Below, in pieces: positions 28,101 through 38,071 of a stretch of DNA of 64,000 nucleotides. The position numbers were made by a program, and so were the translations under genes. The DNA lies in NCBI RefSeq assembly GCF_002208135.1, contig NZ_CP021646.1:3288001-3352000 (forward strand), in the 5' to 3' direction. The notes under the pieces are model-generated. The model was given only the letters and a program-made list of their open reading frames with translations. It had not been told where the DNA came from and did no database searches. The first letter of the stretch is position 1; the number at the start of each line of letters is the position of its first letter. This stretch comes from Pseudoalteromonas piscicida (lineage in GTDB: Bacteria; Pseudomonadota; Gammaproteobacteria; Enterobacterales; Alteromonadaceae).

Positions 28101-28248
28101 TATATTCAACCACCTGCTGTTTTAACTGTGGAGGAAATCCAGCGGTTTGCTTAAATGCCAAGCCACCGTTTTTTTCATACAAGGTCACGCCAGCTGCCAA
28201 TGCTTCTGCAATCAGTGCCTCTATCTGTCTTTGCTGCTCATTCATCAC
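16186..28248 (-). CDS. Nonribosomal peptide synthetase C: three modules, E domain, terminal thioesterase
   Basis: 4020 residues. Order with approximate residues of the key motif: TubC-type docking domain (1-55); C (HHIVSDG 214); A (TSGTTG 694); T (LGGHSLL 1091); C (HHIASDA 1283); A (1777); T (LGGDSIL 2159); epimerase E (HHLLVDGVSW 2349); C of D-accepting type (HHLIMDG 2822); A (3301); T (LGGHSLL 3696); thioesterase TE (GHSFGS about 3838). Pocket residues aligned by eye give DFWNIGMVHK (matches the known Thr code), DAWILGNVVK (close to a Leu code DAWFLGNVVK, followed by E so D-Leu) and DVESTGAISK (no code recognised; Glu at the third position hints at a basic residue). It adds residues 5-7 and releases the chain, probably by cyclisation. 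The second C domain lacks the Gly of HHxxxDG. The GTG start overlaps the restored stop of synthetase B (GTGA) and follows GAGGAG. Confidence 0.95.
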   Translation of the reverse strand: MMNEQQRQIEALIAEALAAGVTLYEKNGGLAFKQTAGFPPQLKQQVVEYKSEIIAYFQQQSRDVAKSSPHIIAQPSAGKILPLSFAQEGLWFIEQLQGSKQYYMPAEFLLHGKLNIQAMRSAVQDVVQRHEILRARFVKNEQDGQPQLQITDDISAPFEWLDASLAAEETRQAYITSHLEAHQNKPFDLAYDCLLRVLVVSDGDEHHLAFNMHHIVSDGASMALLAHEIEAGYCKHVGEPYTPLANINVQYSDFSQWQRAQLTPERIDAPLAQLKQQFSELAPLQSLPCDFVRPAVQSLTGKVYRQALDASLFAAISTQAKSLQLTPFMWLLNTFMLFIARLTQSQQVVVGTPELGRHHPELTPLIGLFVNTLVMHAKLESDMPFSQWLQQQKALNLAAFEYRDIPFDKVVEAVGAPRDLSHHPLVQILFTLETRDERAFTLPGLSVQEVQKQQADSIAVKCDLELNAVVDEQALYLHWKFDSHLYTEETIKHWADCFHTLLQACVTAPHTAVGELALLNQKQQQALITDAQCQAATWPKQDTITSLFTRYAEHFATRTAVQDSTTVLSYRELNDRVNALAIMLLQQGVTPRTMLVVSVSRSVEMIVTLLAVLRVGAAYVPVDPDYPQERIEYILGDVQSPWLLCDNATQAQFSQISYQLINVSQAEPQASREAFKQLDAIQIEPRDLAYMIYTSGTTGRPKGVQIEHRHVVRLLHVEPNLFDFNEQDVWTLFHSFCFDFSVWEMYGALLFGGRLVVVDKATAQDTQAFAQLLVDAQVTVLNQTPSAFYALQATLLNDSQLASQCAVRYVIFGGEALQPSKLQPWAQHLPNCQLINMYGITETTVHVTFKALEPADLTLGTSNIGRAIPTTSCYVLDDKQRLLPQGAVGELYVGGEGVCRGYWQRDELNATRFIQNPFSEASEQRLYRSGDLVRLMASGELSYVGRIDDQVKVRGYRIELGEIENQLRHHPEVAEVTVLLNRQDPENVWICAFVVLHKQVEFDDITLVMQQFLKQNLPDHMLPAKVQAVAAMPLTSNGKVDKKALLQQLDTSFNENTYEAPIGELETQLACYFAEILQRESVGRYDDFFRLGGHSLLAAKLANHIRKTLHIELPLQAIFTHPTVQGLAAALEKQDAQLSTIAVVDKTNGVVLSFAQQRLWTLDQMQQGSQQYQIQALLAFSGALDLSAFEQSWQKVLSRHQVLHSAITNTNDGPKQYLVALPEHFVTLIDVSTQSPLWQNLVWQRAVRDDQAQGFDLSKALMIRATLVRFSSGYHRLIVNMHHIASDARSIEVLMRELTQFYAHYTQGCGLAHDLIAPPEVQYADYAHWHRSLCQGAQQSADMAFWSAHLDDAPPLHQLPLDTPRGQAVNNSAQAFNEQLSAETWQRLQQHCQRLGITPFIWLHSAYAVVLAKFSQVDDIVVGAPFSGRHHPQVEQLIGFFVNALPIRVKVDWQQSFSQLLDIQREQIEQVHQHQSLPFEQLIDHLGVSRELSHQSVFQLSFAFNPEPQHTPEFVGLSTEVLASENARAKFDLELSATINGQELRLHWLYNSGLFEKETVASIAECFNVVIAQLLTQPYCALADIKLWKDQLLENHAISGKSAPEHLDLSVLEQIERNLAVPTQAKQIAVIDTNSNQTLSYGELTERAKALAALLLSEGLQPEQPVLVAMTGSADLIVAMLAVLKAGGCYVPVDPHYPQARVNYIAKDSGAALVLTKCEFAARFEIAELDDNHLEAEYRSSHVICVDDANVQARLATIASPQQFPKVKADQLAYVIYTSGTTGNPKGVMIAHQGLANLCGWHRRAFAVDNHSVASQTANPAFDAATWEIWPYLCAGASLVCVTKAVLQSPAELTTCFNTHQVTHSFIATPIAQALLTEPLFNPQSLRYLLVGGDKLGALQAKEYGFTLVNNYGPTEASVVATSGVVKFDEKVPDIGLPIDNSQLFILDPQLRVVLPGMIGELYVTGAGLARGYLHQPQLSAERFIELQVSPSQTVRAYKTGDLVRLLSNGRIAYMGRNDGQVKLRGYRIELAEIEQQIGLLSSVQECVVQITTSASRQPQLQAFVVANTEPQVLQAQLKERLPSYMVPEHYVMLARLPLTPHGKVDHRALATLSKTQQTTTVTEQSVVTPQANSIVAQLLAIYRQVLNTPSMTAEDDYFALGGDSILSIQVASKAKALKLPVSATDVFTYPCVSALAARLAQQDIHLPMGKERQPLVGKLDKLPIQHWFFAQQFANPSHWDQSVLVSVDKSVTPAQLMQVIGYLIAQHDALRLVVADENTLFIRDGIDIQKVFTAHTLERDAWQAELSEFSEQVLQGFAFTSTPLFKAVLFVTPDSEANNRLLFSAHHLLVDGVSWRVLLEDVSQLLQQQTNNVPLELPAASANLAELADFYRELATDERDLRKWQKVAALAETSHLLSLNDTSATPTIAKVRHTLSATHTRALLGAANTSYGTTAQALQLSALAWCAQKRGAGSEVIMLEGHGRELLTEALDSSRTIGWLTALYPIQLFSNGSRLHDVICSIKAELERSAKVASSYGAARYLHPEPSVRSSLEIDTRGLLFFNYLGQLDTVIEQQGLLGDARESTGALVAESNLSYFGAQLTAAVVDSQLALTLEFDRQRLAPEEAERLSKAILESLIQVIEHCQSQPQRHYTVSDFPFLSGISERHLQRILGQVEGEVEDIYPLTGLQQGMWFHSQTAREAHTQSTLPYVEQTSLLLQGCVDIEALSYAWQQLIKQHSILRSAFISVAGEPLQVVCKHADVPLTLLRSDAIAEEQSHMVKSQTEVEFAEPLTLSKAPCMRLSLIAFEDGNVGVVWTYHHLIMDGWSLLVLFAELLAFYQARCQGELRPIVVDNFRDHIEYLHNTHADSDEAFWREYLGEVTAPTLLSEKVLHTENQAAGVKELSVTLPQSLQDAVTRFTGEQGLTVNQFIQGLWAYWMASCCNEPYALFGQTIAGRPTALSRMAQRVGLYINTQAVHVTIDQNARVKDYLQAVKSLLTALAQHPHTPLTQVHQWSGIENDSPLFDCLYVFENYPQDPLQNSAALPFIATTLSEVDETHYPLTFVVGVGAGLSFTLSYQQQCFDEVFIEQSLAAMQQLILAATQQPEQTLGKLSWQPQHASYSKALPLPTFALTQAAKYQTPNLPIQRLFAQVAAEFPEHIAIREYSTASGEARCYHYSQLDKDANQLAYYLASRLEPSTAPVIIALCLEANYQLIVAMFAVLKLGAAYLPIAPSLPESRRRLLLQNANAAMLVTQSKHWQDSSQQVVPQVDLDSIQGALAEQPSCCLTAPCQIDDLCYVIYTSGTTGMPKGVMVEHASVVNYVQALASQYAITPSDNYLQFASMSFDVFAEEVFCTLLHGATLVMAPTDDMLDPNKLAQLSLDAELTLMSLPTAYWHQLAATSVALPDSLRIITIGGEQMQIAALTDWQQRYGDRIRIINAYGPTEATISATLNDVTHFSGARVPIGQPVAGLSLYLLDEQLRAVATGVEGNLYIAGIGLARGYLNDKEKTQQAFVIEPDSGQRLYKTGDRACCLASNELLYLGRGDDQVKVRGYRIELGEIERQLQLIDEVAAGAVMVREDSSSNAQLVAFVQPTQHTEISAASLRAQLRAVLPAYMVPELFQLVSQLPLTTNGKIDRKQLIALAGSYTPPQSLRQEAKLERLTPLQTQLAQQFACRLQVDGVCLDDNFFNLGGHSLLAMRLVGDINQHLQLNLPLSALFEHPTVRGLSQYVQALRDSLGEHHGEPQSLETLVCLQEGELGFTPVVLIAGAGGWLMAFHALVNGLDSRIPVYGLQPEALAEEPETLTSIGRTAEYYLSVLADAKLGEQVHLVGHSFGSFIAYQLATLLEQQGRIGCSVTVIDTPVPSSPALNLDEAQIAQMMLDNLVAFFRLSVSGAEISVYKQGDASVRITYLNRWIHQAGFNFSDAHLRHFQQVFSAQLRANIEMPSMLSDTPICVVKTQQTQEFEGRPVNQDMGWKPFSHTLSCYEVKGDHLSCLQAEQVWQLVNIIERNYVLH

Positions 28249-31200
28249 AAAAACATCTCCTCAGACTGGCCGTTTTCGTCCGCCACTTTGGCTGCACGGT
28301 GGATCTCACACCAAGTTGCAAGTGCACTTATACTTGGCCGCTCGAAGAGCACCTTTAAGGTGATGGGCACCTCAAGTGTCTGCTCAATTAAGGCAACCGC
28401 TTGGCTTGCTGATAAAGAGTGCCCCCTAACTCAAAGAAATTACTGTTAAGATCTCGAACTTGAGTATTAAGCACTTGAGCAAAAATTTCTGCCAGCAGCG
28501 TTTGTAGTTCAGTCATTGGCGCTAAAGGTGCAGTAAGCGCTTGCGCCTGTTGCGATTGCACCAGTTGTGCAAGAGCTCCCGCGTCTACTTTGCCATTATT
28601 GGTAAGCGGCATAGCAGCCAGTGCATACAGCTTGTAAGGCAACATGTAACTTGGTAGGGCCTCTGCTAACGAGGCTAATAGCTGAGTATGTAGCGTCTGG
28701 TCAAGCTCATAAATGGCATCATTGTGCGATGGTGTAGTTAGCACCACACAGGCCAGTAAGTTATCTTTACTTTCGTTGAGTAACACCTGTGCTTGTTGCA
28801 CTGCATCTAGTTGCTCAAGTTGCGCCGCGATTTCTTCAAGCTCGATGCGATAACCACGCAGTTTAACTTGGTTGTCTCGACGACCAATAAACTGCAGCAC
28901 GCAAGGGCAGCCTTCTTCATCTAGCAGCCAACGCACTTGGTCGCCCGTCTGATAATAACGCTGCGAGTTATTCATCAAAGACAATGACACAAATTTACTG
29001 GCGCTGAGCTCTGGCAACCCAAAATATCCCTGAGCCACATTATCGCCTGCGATGTATAGCTCACCGGGCATGCCCATAGGCACAGGCTGTTGATGCTGAT
29101 CCAGCACCACCAAATGAGTGCCTTGAATGGCGCTACCGATTGGCACAAAGCGCTGCGATTGCTGTGCAAGCGAAACCGCATCTTGGCCGTTACAGCGATA
29201 CACACAGCACCCGACTGTTGCTTCTGTTGGGCCATATTCGTTATAAAAATGAGCCTGTGGCAACAGTGCCCCAACTTGAGCAACCACGCTGCTAGATAGA
29301 GCTTCTCCTCCCACCACAATTTGGTGCGCTGCATTGCTCGGTTGTAATCGTGCCAACACGCCTTGCAAGTGAGCCGGAGTTAACTTAAACAACAGTGCCT
29401 CTTCGCGTGCTAAACACGCACTAAGCTCTGTGATTAACTGCTCACCATCGCTTAACAGTACAACTCCAAGGCCATTAACCAGCGCTCCCCATAAGCTCGT
29501 TACTGTCGCATCAAACGCTAAAGGCGTGCTGACAACACTCTCTTGTATATCGCCTTGGAGATAACTGTGGCTAACGTGCTCAAGATAAAGGTGTAGATTA
29601 CGATGGCTGACCACCACGCCTTTGGGTTGCCCAGTGGTACCAGAGGTATAAATTATATAAGCCGGCGCATCAATATCACTTAACGGCGCAAGCGCTTCTA
29701 CAGGCATGTTCTGCCAATGCAGTGCGGTGTCCATTAGCACCAAACGACAGTTGAGTTCTTTGGCGTTTTGAAGTAGCGCTGAGGTGGTGATAAGGCAAGT
29801 CGCTTTACTGTCACGCAATATATACTGCTGACGCTGACTCGGTGCATTGGGGTCAAGCGGCACATACACGGCCCCGACTTTTAAAGTTGCCAGTAGTGCC
29901 ACCACTTGTTCACAACTTGGCGTTAAGCTAATTGCAACCTGCGACCTTGCTGTCACGCCTTGCTCAATCAAGTAACGCGCTAGCTGATTACTTTGGGACT
30001 CCAATTCGCCAAAACTTAATCGTTTACCAGCCATATCTCGCACGGCATGGTGGTGCGACCGGTGCTGAGCAAAATGCCGTATTTTATCGCTGATAAACCA
30101 AGGCGATTGTAGCGGCGTCTGCGTAGTAGCCTCTAACTGGCTGAGTGTTTTGCTATCGACTAATGGTAAGGTATTTACACTTTGCTCAGGGCTTGTCAGC
30201 GCAGCATCAATTAACGTCACAAAAGCATCAACCATCGCCTGTACGCTAGTGTGTTTAAACAAGGCTTTGGCATAATTCCATTGCACCGCTACCTCACTGC
30301 CCGATTCTTGTGCATTCACTTCTAAGTCGAACTTCATTGCAGGCTTAAGATCAAGCTGTTGCTCGATTTTAAGATGAGGTAGCTTGAAGTCACTTTGTTC
30401 GTTATTTTGTAGTGCAAAGAGTATTTGTAATACGGGCGAATGCGCTAGGCTGCGCGGAGGATTAATGGCATCGACAAGCTGCTCAAAAGGTAAACTCTGA
30501 TGGGCAAACGCCGCCAAGATCACCTGTTTTTGCTCACTTAACCAGTCGTTAAACGAAGGCGACCCCACTTTGCGAGCGCGAATAGCCAAGGTATTCACAA
30601 AGCAGCCCAGTAAGCCCTCTAACTCTTTCACCTCACGTCCGGCAATAGGCGAGCCAATGACAATATCCTGAGCTTGGCTAAGACGAAGCATCAACAGCGA
30701 AAAGACACTTTGCAACCACATATACAAGGTCACCCCTTGTGCTTGGCAATGCGCTTTTATCGACTCAACTTGCGACGTCGTAAGAGTATGACGAATACAC
30801 TCACCATCAAGGGACTGAACGTGTGGTCGCTCAAAGTCCAGCGGTAATTCATGAACAACAGGACACTGCTGCAACTGAGTTTGCCAATAGGAAAGATCCG
30901 CCTGATAGCTATCTTGCTGTTGCTGTTGCCAGTAGGCAAAGTCTGCATACTGAACCGCCAGCGGTTTAGCGTATTGCTCCGGCAACGGATACGCTGGCGC
31001 CTCACTAAAGTGCCGATAAAACGCCACAAACTCTTTGGCAAGCAGCGCCATCGACCAACCGTCGCTGGCAATGTGATGCATGTTAAATAAGAGTCCATAT
31101 TGGTTGCGACTAAACTGTACACATATAACGCGCAGCATAGTGTCTTGGCATAAATCAAAAGGTTTGCTGAGCGATTGCTGCTGTAATGTTTGCCAACGCT

Positions 31201-34200
31201 GCTGTTGCTCTGCGTTATTCAGCCCAGACAAATCGACTAATTCCACAGGACAGGCAACTTGATCACGAACTTGCTGCACGGCACCGTGCTCACCATTTGC
31301 GGGGACGATGACCGTACGGAGCACTTCATGACGCGCAACAATTGCGCTTAACGCTTTTGTTAGGGCGTCAATATCAAGGGCTCCCTCACACCAATAGCTC
31401 GCTGGCATATGGTATTGCACACTCTGCTCATGTAACTGGTCAATTAACCACAAACGCTGCTGGGCAAAAGACAGAGGTAACGCTTGGCCCCTTGATACTG
31501 GCTCAATGGTATTGCTGTGCGCAATCATCAAACTTGCGGTTATCACTTCAGCAAACGCTGCAATACTTGGCGCATCAAAGAGTTGTGGCAAAGTGATATC
31601 TCGCCGTTGCTCACTGCGCACTCGGCTTATCACTTTAATGGCAAGCAGAGAATGCCCGCCTAGGTCAAAGAAACTATCGTTAATACTCTGTACTTGGCTC
31701 GGTAGTAGCTCACGATATAACTCAAGTAAATAACGCTGTATATCTGTGAGCTTAGATCCATCAATTACCTCGGCGACCTCATGGCTTTTCGCCTGTGCCT
31801 GATAGGCAAACTGTAGTGCTTGCTTGTCTACTTTTCCGTTTGCGGTCAGTGGAATATCAGCAACGATATCCAGCGCGGCAGGTAACATGTAACTGGGCAA
31901 CGACTGCGATAAAGCTTGGCGCAACTGCACGAGTGTGAGCTTAGCCTCACCATTTAAAACCACATGAGCCACTAGGCTTTCTTGTGCTACATCAACACTC
32001 ACAGCGCAGCTTTTTACCTGTGCCAACGCGTCGATTTGATGAGCGATTGCCACAAGAGAAATGCGGTAGCCTCGCAGTTTTACTTGCTCGTCTAACCGTC
32101 CCAAATAACAAAGGTAGTCAGCCTCTCCGCGCGCATTCGCCTGCCACTTTGCCTTGTCGCCACTGCGATACCAACGCATGCTTGAAGTACCAGACTCAGG
32201 CACTGCTTGCTCAACAAAGCGTGTTTGCGTCACACTCGCGAGATTAATATAGCCTTCACACACCCCATCTCCCGCCAGCCAAAGCTCTCCGGGCATATTA
32301 GGTAAGGCCAGTTCACCAAATTCGTCGACTACCACAAGGGTCATATTATCGATAGCATGACCAATAGGCACTTCTTCATGGCCCGCTAACAAGTGGCGCG
32401 ACTCACGGCTTACAGCATAGACACTACAGCCGACTGTTGCCTCAGTTGGGCCATATTCGTTTGTCCACAGGGCATTAGGGAGCTTATCCATCAGCTTATC
32501 AACCAAAGCTGCGCTTAGCCCCTCACCGCCAACCACAAATCGGTGGGCGATATTGTTATGAGTTTGTGCGTCACTTAATGCAAATACCGCGCGTAAGTGA
32601 GCCGGTGTTAACTTGAATAACTTGGCTTCCGTAGCGGCAAAAATCTGTTCATGTAACGCAGGCAACAATTCGGCGTCCGTAGGGAGCAGCTCAAGCTCAC
32701 CGCCTCGCATCAAAATAGGCACTAAGGCGGTCACCGTCGCATCAAACGCCAGCGGTGTACTGAGTACAGCCTTGGTTATGCCACCCGATTGTGGCAGATA
32801 GCGCTGACAAGCAAAACGCAGATAATGATTGAGGTTGCCATGACTAATGGGCACCCCTTTTGGCTGCCCGGTTGAACCTGAGGTATAAATAACATAGGCA
32901 AGCTCGGCTTGGTTAAATGCTGCTGCGTCTTCATCTACCAGCAAACTAGTATCGTAAAACGCAAAGTTCCCTTCGGCTTCGAACAAATCATCAAGCAACA
33001 AAAAGTCACTACCGGCTTCAATCAAGCGCTCGGCATCTTCACTTAGCGCCAGCGTCAATACGATGTCTGCATCATCCATGATATAGGCTAAGGTATCGGT
33101 TGGCGTGTCATGATGAATGGGCACATAGGTATGGCGCGCTTTTAATATTGCCAGCACCGCGGCCACCATGTAACTCGAAGACGGCAGTAAAATAGCAATG
33201 CGACTTTGCTCGGCAAATGCCATTTCTAATAAGCTATTAGCGAGTTGGTTCGCGCATTTTTCTAAGGTGAGATAACTACAAGTGAACTCTCCCATACGCA
33301 CCGCAGTCTGTAGTGGTGTCTGAAGAGCCGCCTGACTAAACTGAGTCACCCATGGCTGTTGCTCTGTCACTTCTACCGTAACACTTTGCTGCTGTTTTAA
33401 TAGCGCTAACTGCTGCTCAGCGGGCCACAATGACAATGCTGACAACGGAGTATTTGGCTCTGCAAGACACTGCAATAACACATAACAAAACTGCTGATGG
33501 AAACTAACTATACTCGCTTCTTGCCACAAATTGCTGTCATAAAGCCATTCAACGGTGAGTACATCCCCCTCGTCTATCACTGCGACTTCTAAATCTAGTT
33601 TGGCACCGCGTACTTTACTTTGGCAGGGCGTCACTTCCAGTTGCGCTAGCGTAAGGTTTTCATTTACCTGATTATTTACCCGAAACACGATTTGATGCAG
33701 CGGATGCTGGGCGCTTGAGCGTTCAATGTCTAGCTCATCCACTAACACATCGAAGGGAATATGTTGATATTGCAACGCGTCATTGAGTAAGCCTTGGGTT
33801 TGCTGTAGCGCTTGGGTAAAACTGGTGTCTTCACTCCATTCGCTTCTAAGCACTAAGGTATTGATAAAATTACCAATCATACTTTCAAATGCTTTGAGGT
33901 GACGTCCTGATACCGGCGTACCAACAACCACATCGCGCTGTTGAGAAAAGCGGCTTAACCACAATGAAAATAGCGTTTGCAGTAACACAAATAAGGTTTG
34001 TCCTGAGCGAGTTTGATACGCTCGAAGCGCACTGACCAGCGACGCAGGTATGGACTCAATCACTAAGGCGCCGCGAGGTGAAATTTTCGCTTCTCTGTGG
34101 TAATCAAGCGGTAATTCATGAACTTTGGGCAGACCTTGTAATTGCATACGCCAATAGTCTAGTTCCTGTTGCCATAACGAACTCTGTTCCAGCTGCTGTT

Positions 34201-37200
34201 GCCACATTACATAATCAACGTAATGCACCTCTTGTAGCGGTAAGGTTTCGCTGCTGAGCGCAGCTTTGTATGCCTGTCTTAAAGCGTCACTCAAACAGGC
34301 AATAGACCAACCATCGGCAGCGATATGATGTAAGGTGATCACAAGGGTAGCCTGCATGGCTTGCTGCTGATAAAGACTGGCGCGTAGCATCAAATCACGG
34401 CTTAAATCGAAGCTGGTTGCGTAATCTTCTGCGATAGCCTGCTCTAACGCATGCGCTTGTTGCTCTGCGGATTTATCTGTCCAGTCGTGCTTAACCAAGG
34501 TAAATCGAGCATCAAGGTTAATGCTTTGGAACGGTTCTCCTTGCGCATTTTGATGGTAATTAAAGGCCAAGACTGGATGTTGCCTAATCACAGTAATAAA
34601 GGCTTGCTCTAAGGCCTCAGCATTCAGCTTGCCTTGCAATTGAAATATGCCCTGTAGGTTATACTGGTTGCTGTGCCCTTGCAGTTGGTCAACAAACCAC
34701 AAACGCCGCTGTGCAAATGACAAAGGATAATTGGGCTGTGATGGCGCAGGTTGTAGACTTGGTAATGAAGCTTGAGACTGAGCGTTAGCCAACATCTCGC
34801 TTAGTTCGAATACGCTCGGATTGGCAAATACTTGCTTTAAGCTCACCTCCACCGAGAGCTGGGCTCTTAGCTCATTGAGTAATTGCATGGCCAATAAAGA
34901 GTGACCACCAATACTGAAAAAGCTATCGTGCAGCCCCACTTCTGGTGCGCCCGTTAAGGTTTGATAGAGCGCGATTAACTGTCGCTGCAACGCACTTGTC
35001 ACCTTACTACTTTGGCTTTGAGAAGTTAATGCCAAAGACTGTAATTGTTGGCGGTCTATCTTGCCATTACTCAGGGTGGGTAAGTGCTGGCAAAGCTCTA
35101 TCCAGCTTGGGATCATCGGCTCAGGCAAGCGACGCTTCAAGCCTTGACGGATCACCTCGCGCAGATTGGTTGCGGCGCACTGGCTGCCATCAACACTTAC
35201 CACGAAAGCAACCAAAGCATCTTGTTTGCCGAGCTTGCGCACCACGACTGCAGCCTGCGTTACCTCATCAAGCGCTAACAGTGCAGCTTCTATTTCATTA
35301 AGGTCAACGCGGTAACCGCGAATTTTCGCTTGTTTGTCAATTCGACCGAGAAATTCAAGCTCGCCGTTCGTATTCACCCTAACGCTATCACCACTGCGGT
35401 AAAAACGCATGCATTGACCGCTATTTTGCAAAACGCCTGTAAACTGAGCTGCGGTCTCTGAAGGTGCATTTATATACCCTTTGGCAAGACTTGCCCCACC
35501 AATATAAAGCTCACCGGGCATACCCGCAGGGGTTGGCTTCCCCTGTTTGTTGAGTACGCAGGTGGTGACATGTGCCAACGGCGTACCGATCGGGTAACTG
35601 TGGCCGGTTGGCTTGCTGCCAGTGACTTCATGACAAACCACTCCAATACAAGCTTCCGTCGGCCCATAATGGTTGAAAATACGCGCCTTTGGTGTCAGCG
35701 CACGAATGCTATCAACAAGCTGCTCACCTAATGCTTCTCCACCTAACACCCACTGCGAAATAGCGGGTTTTTGCTCAGTAAACTGAGGCAAAAGCACCGC
35801 GGCAAAAGAAGGGGTTAATTTAATCAAATTAACTTGCTCGGCCACTAACTTGGCTGCGATTTCAGTCGGTTCTGGCGCTTGGTTTGCAAGAGTCAATACC
35901 ACAGTGCCGCCATGAGTAAGCACCGGATAGATAGCCGTTAAGCATAAATCAGTGGCAAGCCCTGTGACCACGCCTGCTCGCGTATCTTGGTTGTAACTCA
36001 ATCGCGCTGCGATGCTGCTGCAATAATGGCTCAGCGCGCCATGGCTGACTTCTACCCCTTTGGGCGTGCCAGTAGAACCAGAAGTAAACAGCACATACGC
36101 GCTATCATCGAAACTTGGTGAATAAATTTGCAGCGGTGCGCCCTTGTTTTGGCTCAGCTCGCTATAATCAAGCACCTGGATGTCAGCTTCCCGTAACGCT
36201 TGGCAAAGTGGCGTTTCTACACTTACCACCACCGCATTACACTCGGCTTGCGCTAGCATTTGTAGCGCTCTGGCGGCGGGCATATTAGCATCTATGGGTA
36301 AATACGCGCGGCCACTTTGCATTACGCCAAGCATAGTGACAATGTCACTCATATCACCCGTTGTTATCAGTGCAATGATTGACGCTGGAACATGTAAGTT
36401 GTTGGCAATTTGTAGGCTTTGAGATTGTAGCTGCTGATACGTCAGGGTGCGTGATGCTTCGCCATTGCTGCTTGGCACAACCACTGCAATCGCCTCACCT
36501 TGGGTTTGCGCTATATCTCTTATTGCTTGCAGCACAAGCGCTGGCTGGCCAATGTTGTGGTTTATGTCTGCCGCCTTTATCGGTGCGCTCGTTGATTTAA
36601 GCACCAAGTCGTCAATCGGCAGCGCCTCTTTAGCACAATAGCACTGGACGAGTGCCAAATAATCATCAGCAAATTGCTGAATAAGCACACGGTCATAGAG
36701 CCCTATTGCGTAAACAAAGTCACACACAAGGTATTCATCTGTATCATCAACAGATAGCGTTAAGTCAAATTTGGCAGTGTCATTATCTAGGGCTATTAAC
36801 TCAGCTTCTAATTGGTTATTTACCGACACTTTACTACTTGCTACACCATTGTAGTTAAACAAGACTTGAAACAAGGCTGAATGCGCAGCGGATTTAGGTA
36901 GCTCCAGCGCTTCAATGATGTCTTCCACGGCAGCGTTTTGATTACCAAGCCCTTGCAATACCTTGTATTGCAGCGCCTTAATCGCCTCACTCATGGAGTG
37001 ATGACCGTTTATCTGCATACGCAGTGGCAAGGTATTAATAAAGCAGCCAAGCATAGCTTCAAACTCGCTTTGCTGACGGTTTGCAACCGGCACCCCTAAA
37101 GTAATATCGGCTTGCTCACTGTAGCGATAGAGCAAGATGTAAAACACGCCAAGCAAGGCGGTAAAATGGGTTATGCCGTCGCGGTGGCAGGCTTCATCTA

Positions 37201-38071
37201 ATTGTTGTATTTGCTCCGCATTGAACACACAGCGAACCGTATCACCTTGGTACTGTTTTTCTTTTTTTCTTGGATAGCTGGTGGGCAACTCAAACGGTGT
37301 AAAGGCCTCTAACTGCTCAGTCCAATAAGCCATTTGTTGTTGATAGGCTGGGGATTGTCTTAATTGCTGCTCCCAGTGCACATAGTCAACATACTGTAAC
37401 TCGGGAAGCTCAACACACGACTCCGTTAGCTCATACAGCAGTGCGTTGATAAACACGGCCACGCTCCAGCCGTCACTAATAATATGATGCATGTTAACTA
37501 GTAACCAGCGGCAAGTGGCGTGAGAGTTGCTCACCAAAGCCGTCACTTGCAGCAACGACTCGTTGGCAAGATCAAACTGATACCGCGCAGCCTGTTCAAT
37601 CGACTCTGGAAGCTGATTGGGTAGTGCTTCTTCATCCACTGTCATCACCGCAATCTTCATCGTTTCAGCAGGTTCAATTTGCTGAACCACCTTTCCTTGA
37701 ACCGTGATAAATCGTGCTCTTAAAATATCGTGCTTAGCTACCAAGCGGCTCAACGCTTGTTCAATGTCCGTGACTGAAAATGGCTGCGATAATTTAACTA
37801 GCCCAGCCATATTGTATGCCGCAGTGCCCCCTTCATACTTATCAATAAACCACATTCTTTGCTGCGCTGCCGAGAGCGCACCAGATTGCTTTTGCTGTCC
37901 CTGAAGGTAGGTGATAAGCGCAGCTTTGTTCTCCTTTATCTTATCCAGAATACCCTCAGGCAGCTGCCCAAGCGGTGTTCTAAGTTTTAATTTATCCTGC
38001 TGTAAATAAACATAAACCTGTTGACGGTCGAGCTCATCTAACCACTGTTTAATCGCTAAGTTATCCATCAT
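28245..38071 (-). CDS. Nonribosomal peptide synthetase B: three C-A-T modules, frameshift in last T domain
   Basis: Order with approximate residues: TubC-type docking domain (10-60); C (HHIISDG 197); A (TSGSTG 663); T (IGGHSLL 1058); C (HHIAADG 1250); A (1730); T (LGGHSLL 2138); C (HHIASDG 2333); A (2810); T (about 3215). Pocket residues read by eye: DLTKVGHIGK (the known Asp code), then DATKVGEVGK twice (Asn-like), so residues 2-4 are predicted Asp-Asn-Asn. The uninterrupted frame ends at 28388 with ELGGTLYQQAKRLP. The C run 28422-28426 seems to lack one base. Restoring it gives ELGGHSLSASQAVALIEQTL and a full T-domain tail ending MFL at 28245-28247, whose stop overlaps the start of synthetase C. 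Without it the phosphopantetheine Ser is lost. It starts at an ATG overlapping the stop of synthetase A (TAATG). Confidence 0.93.

Noticed and set aside
28388..28440. Programmed ribosomal frameshift in synthetase B
   Set aside because: A run of five bases with no slippery heptamer or obvious pseudoknot; single-base loss is simpler, although not excluded.
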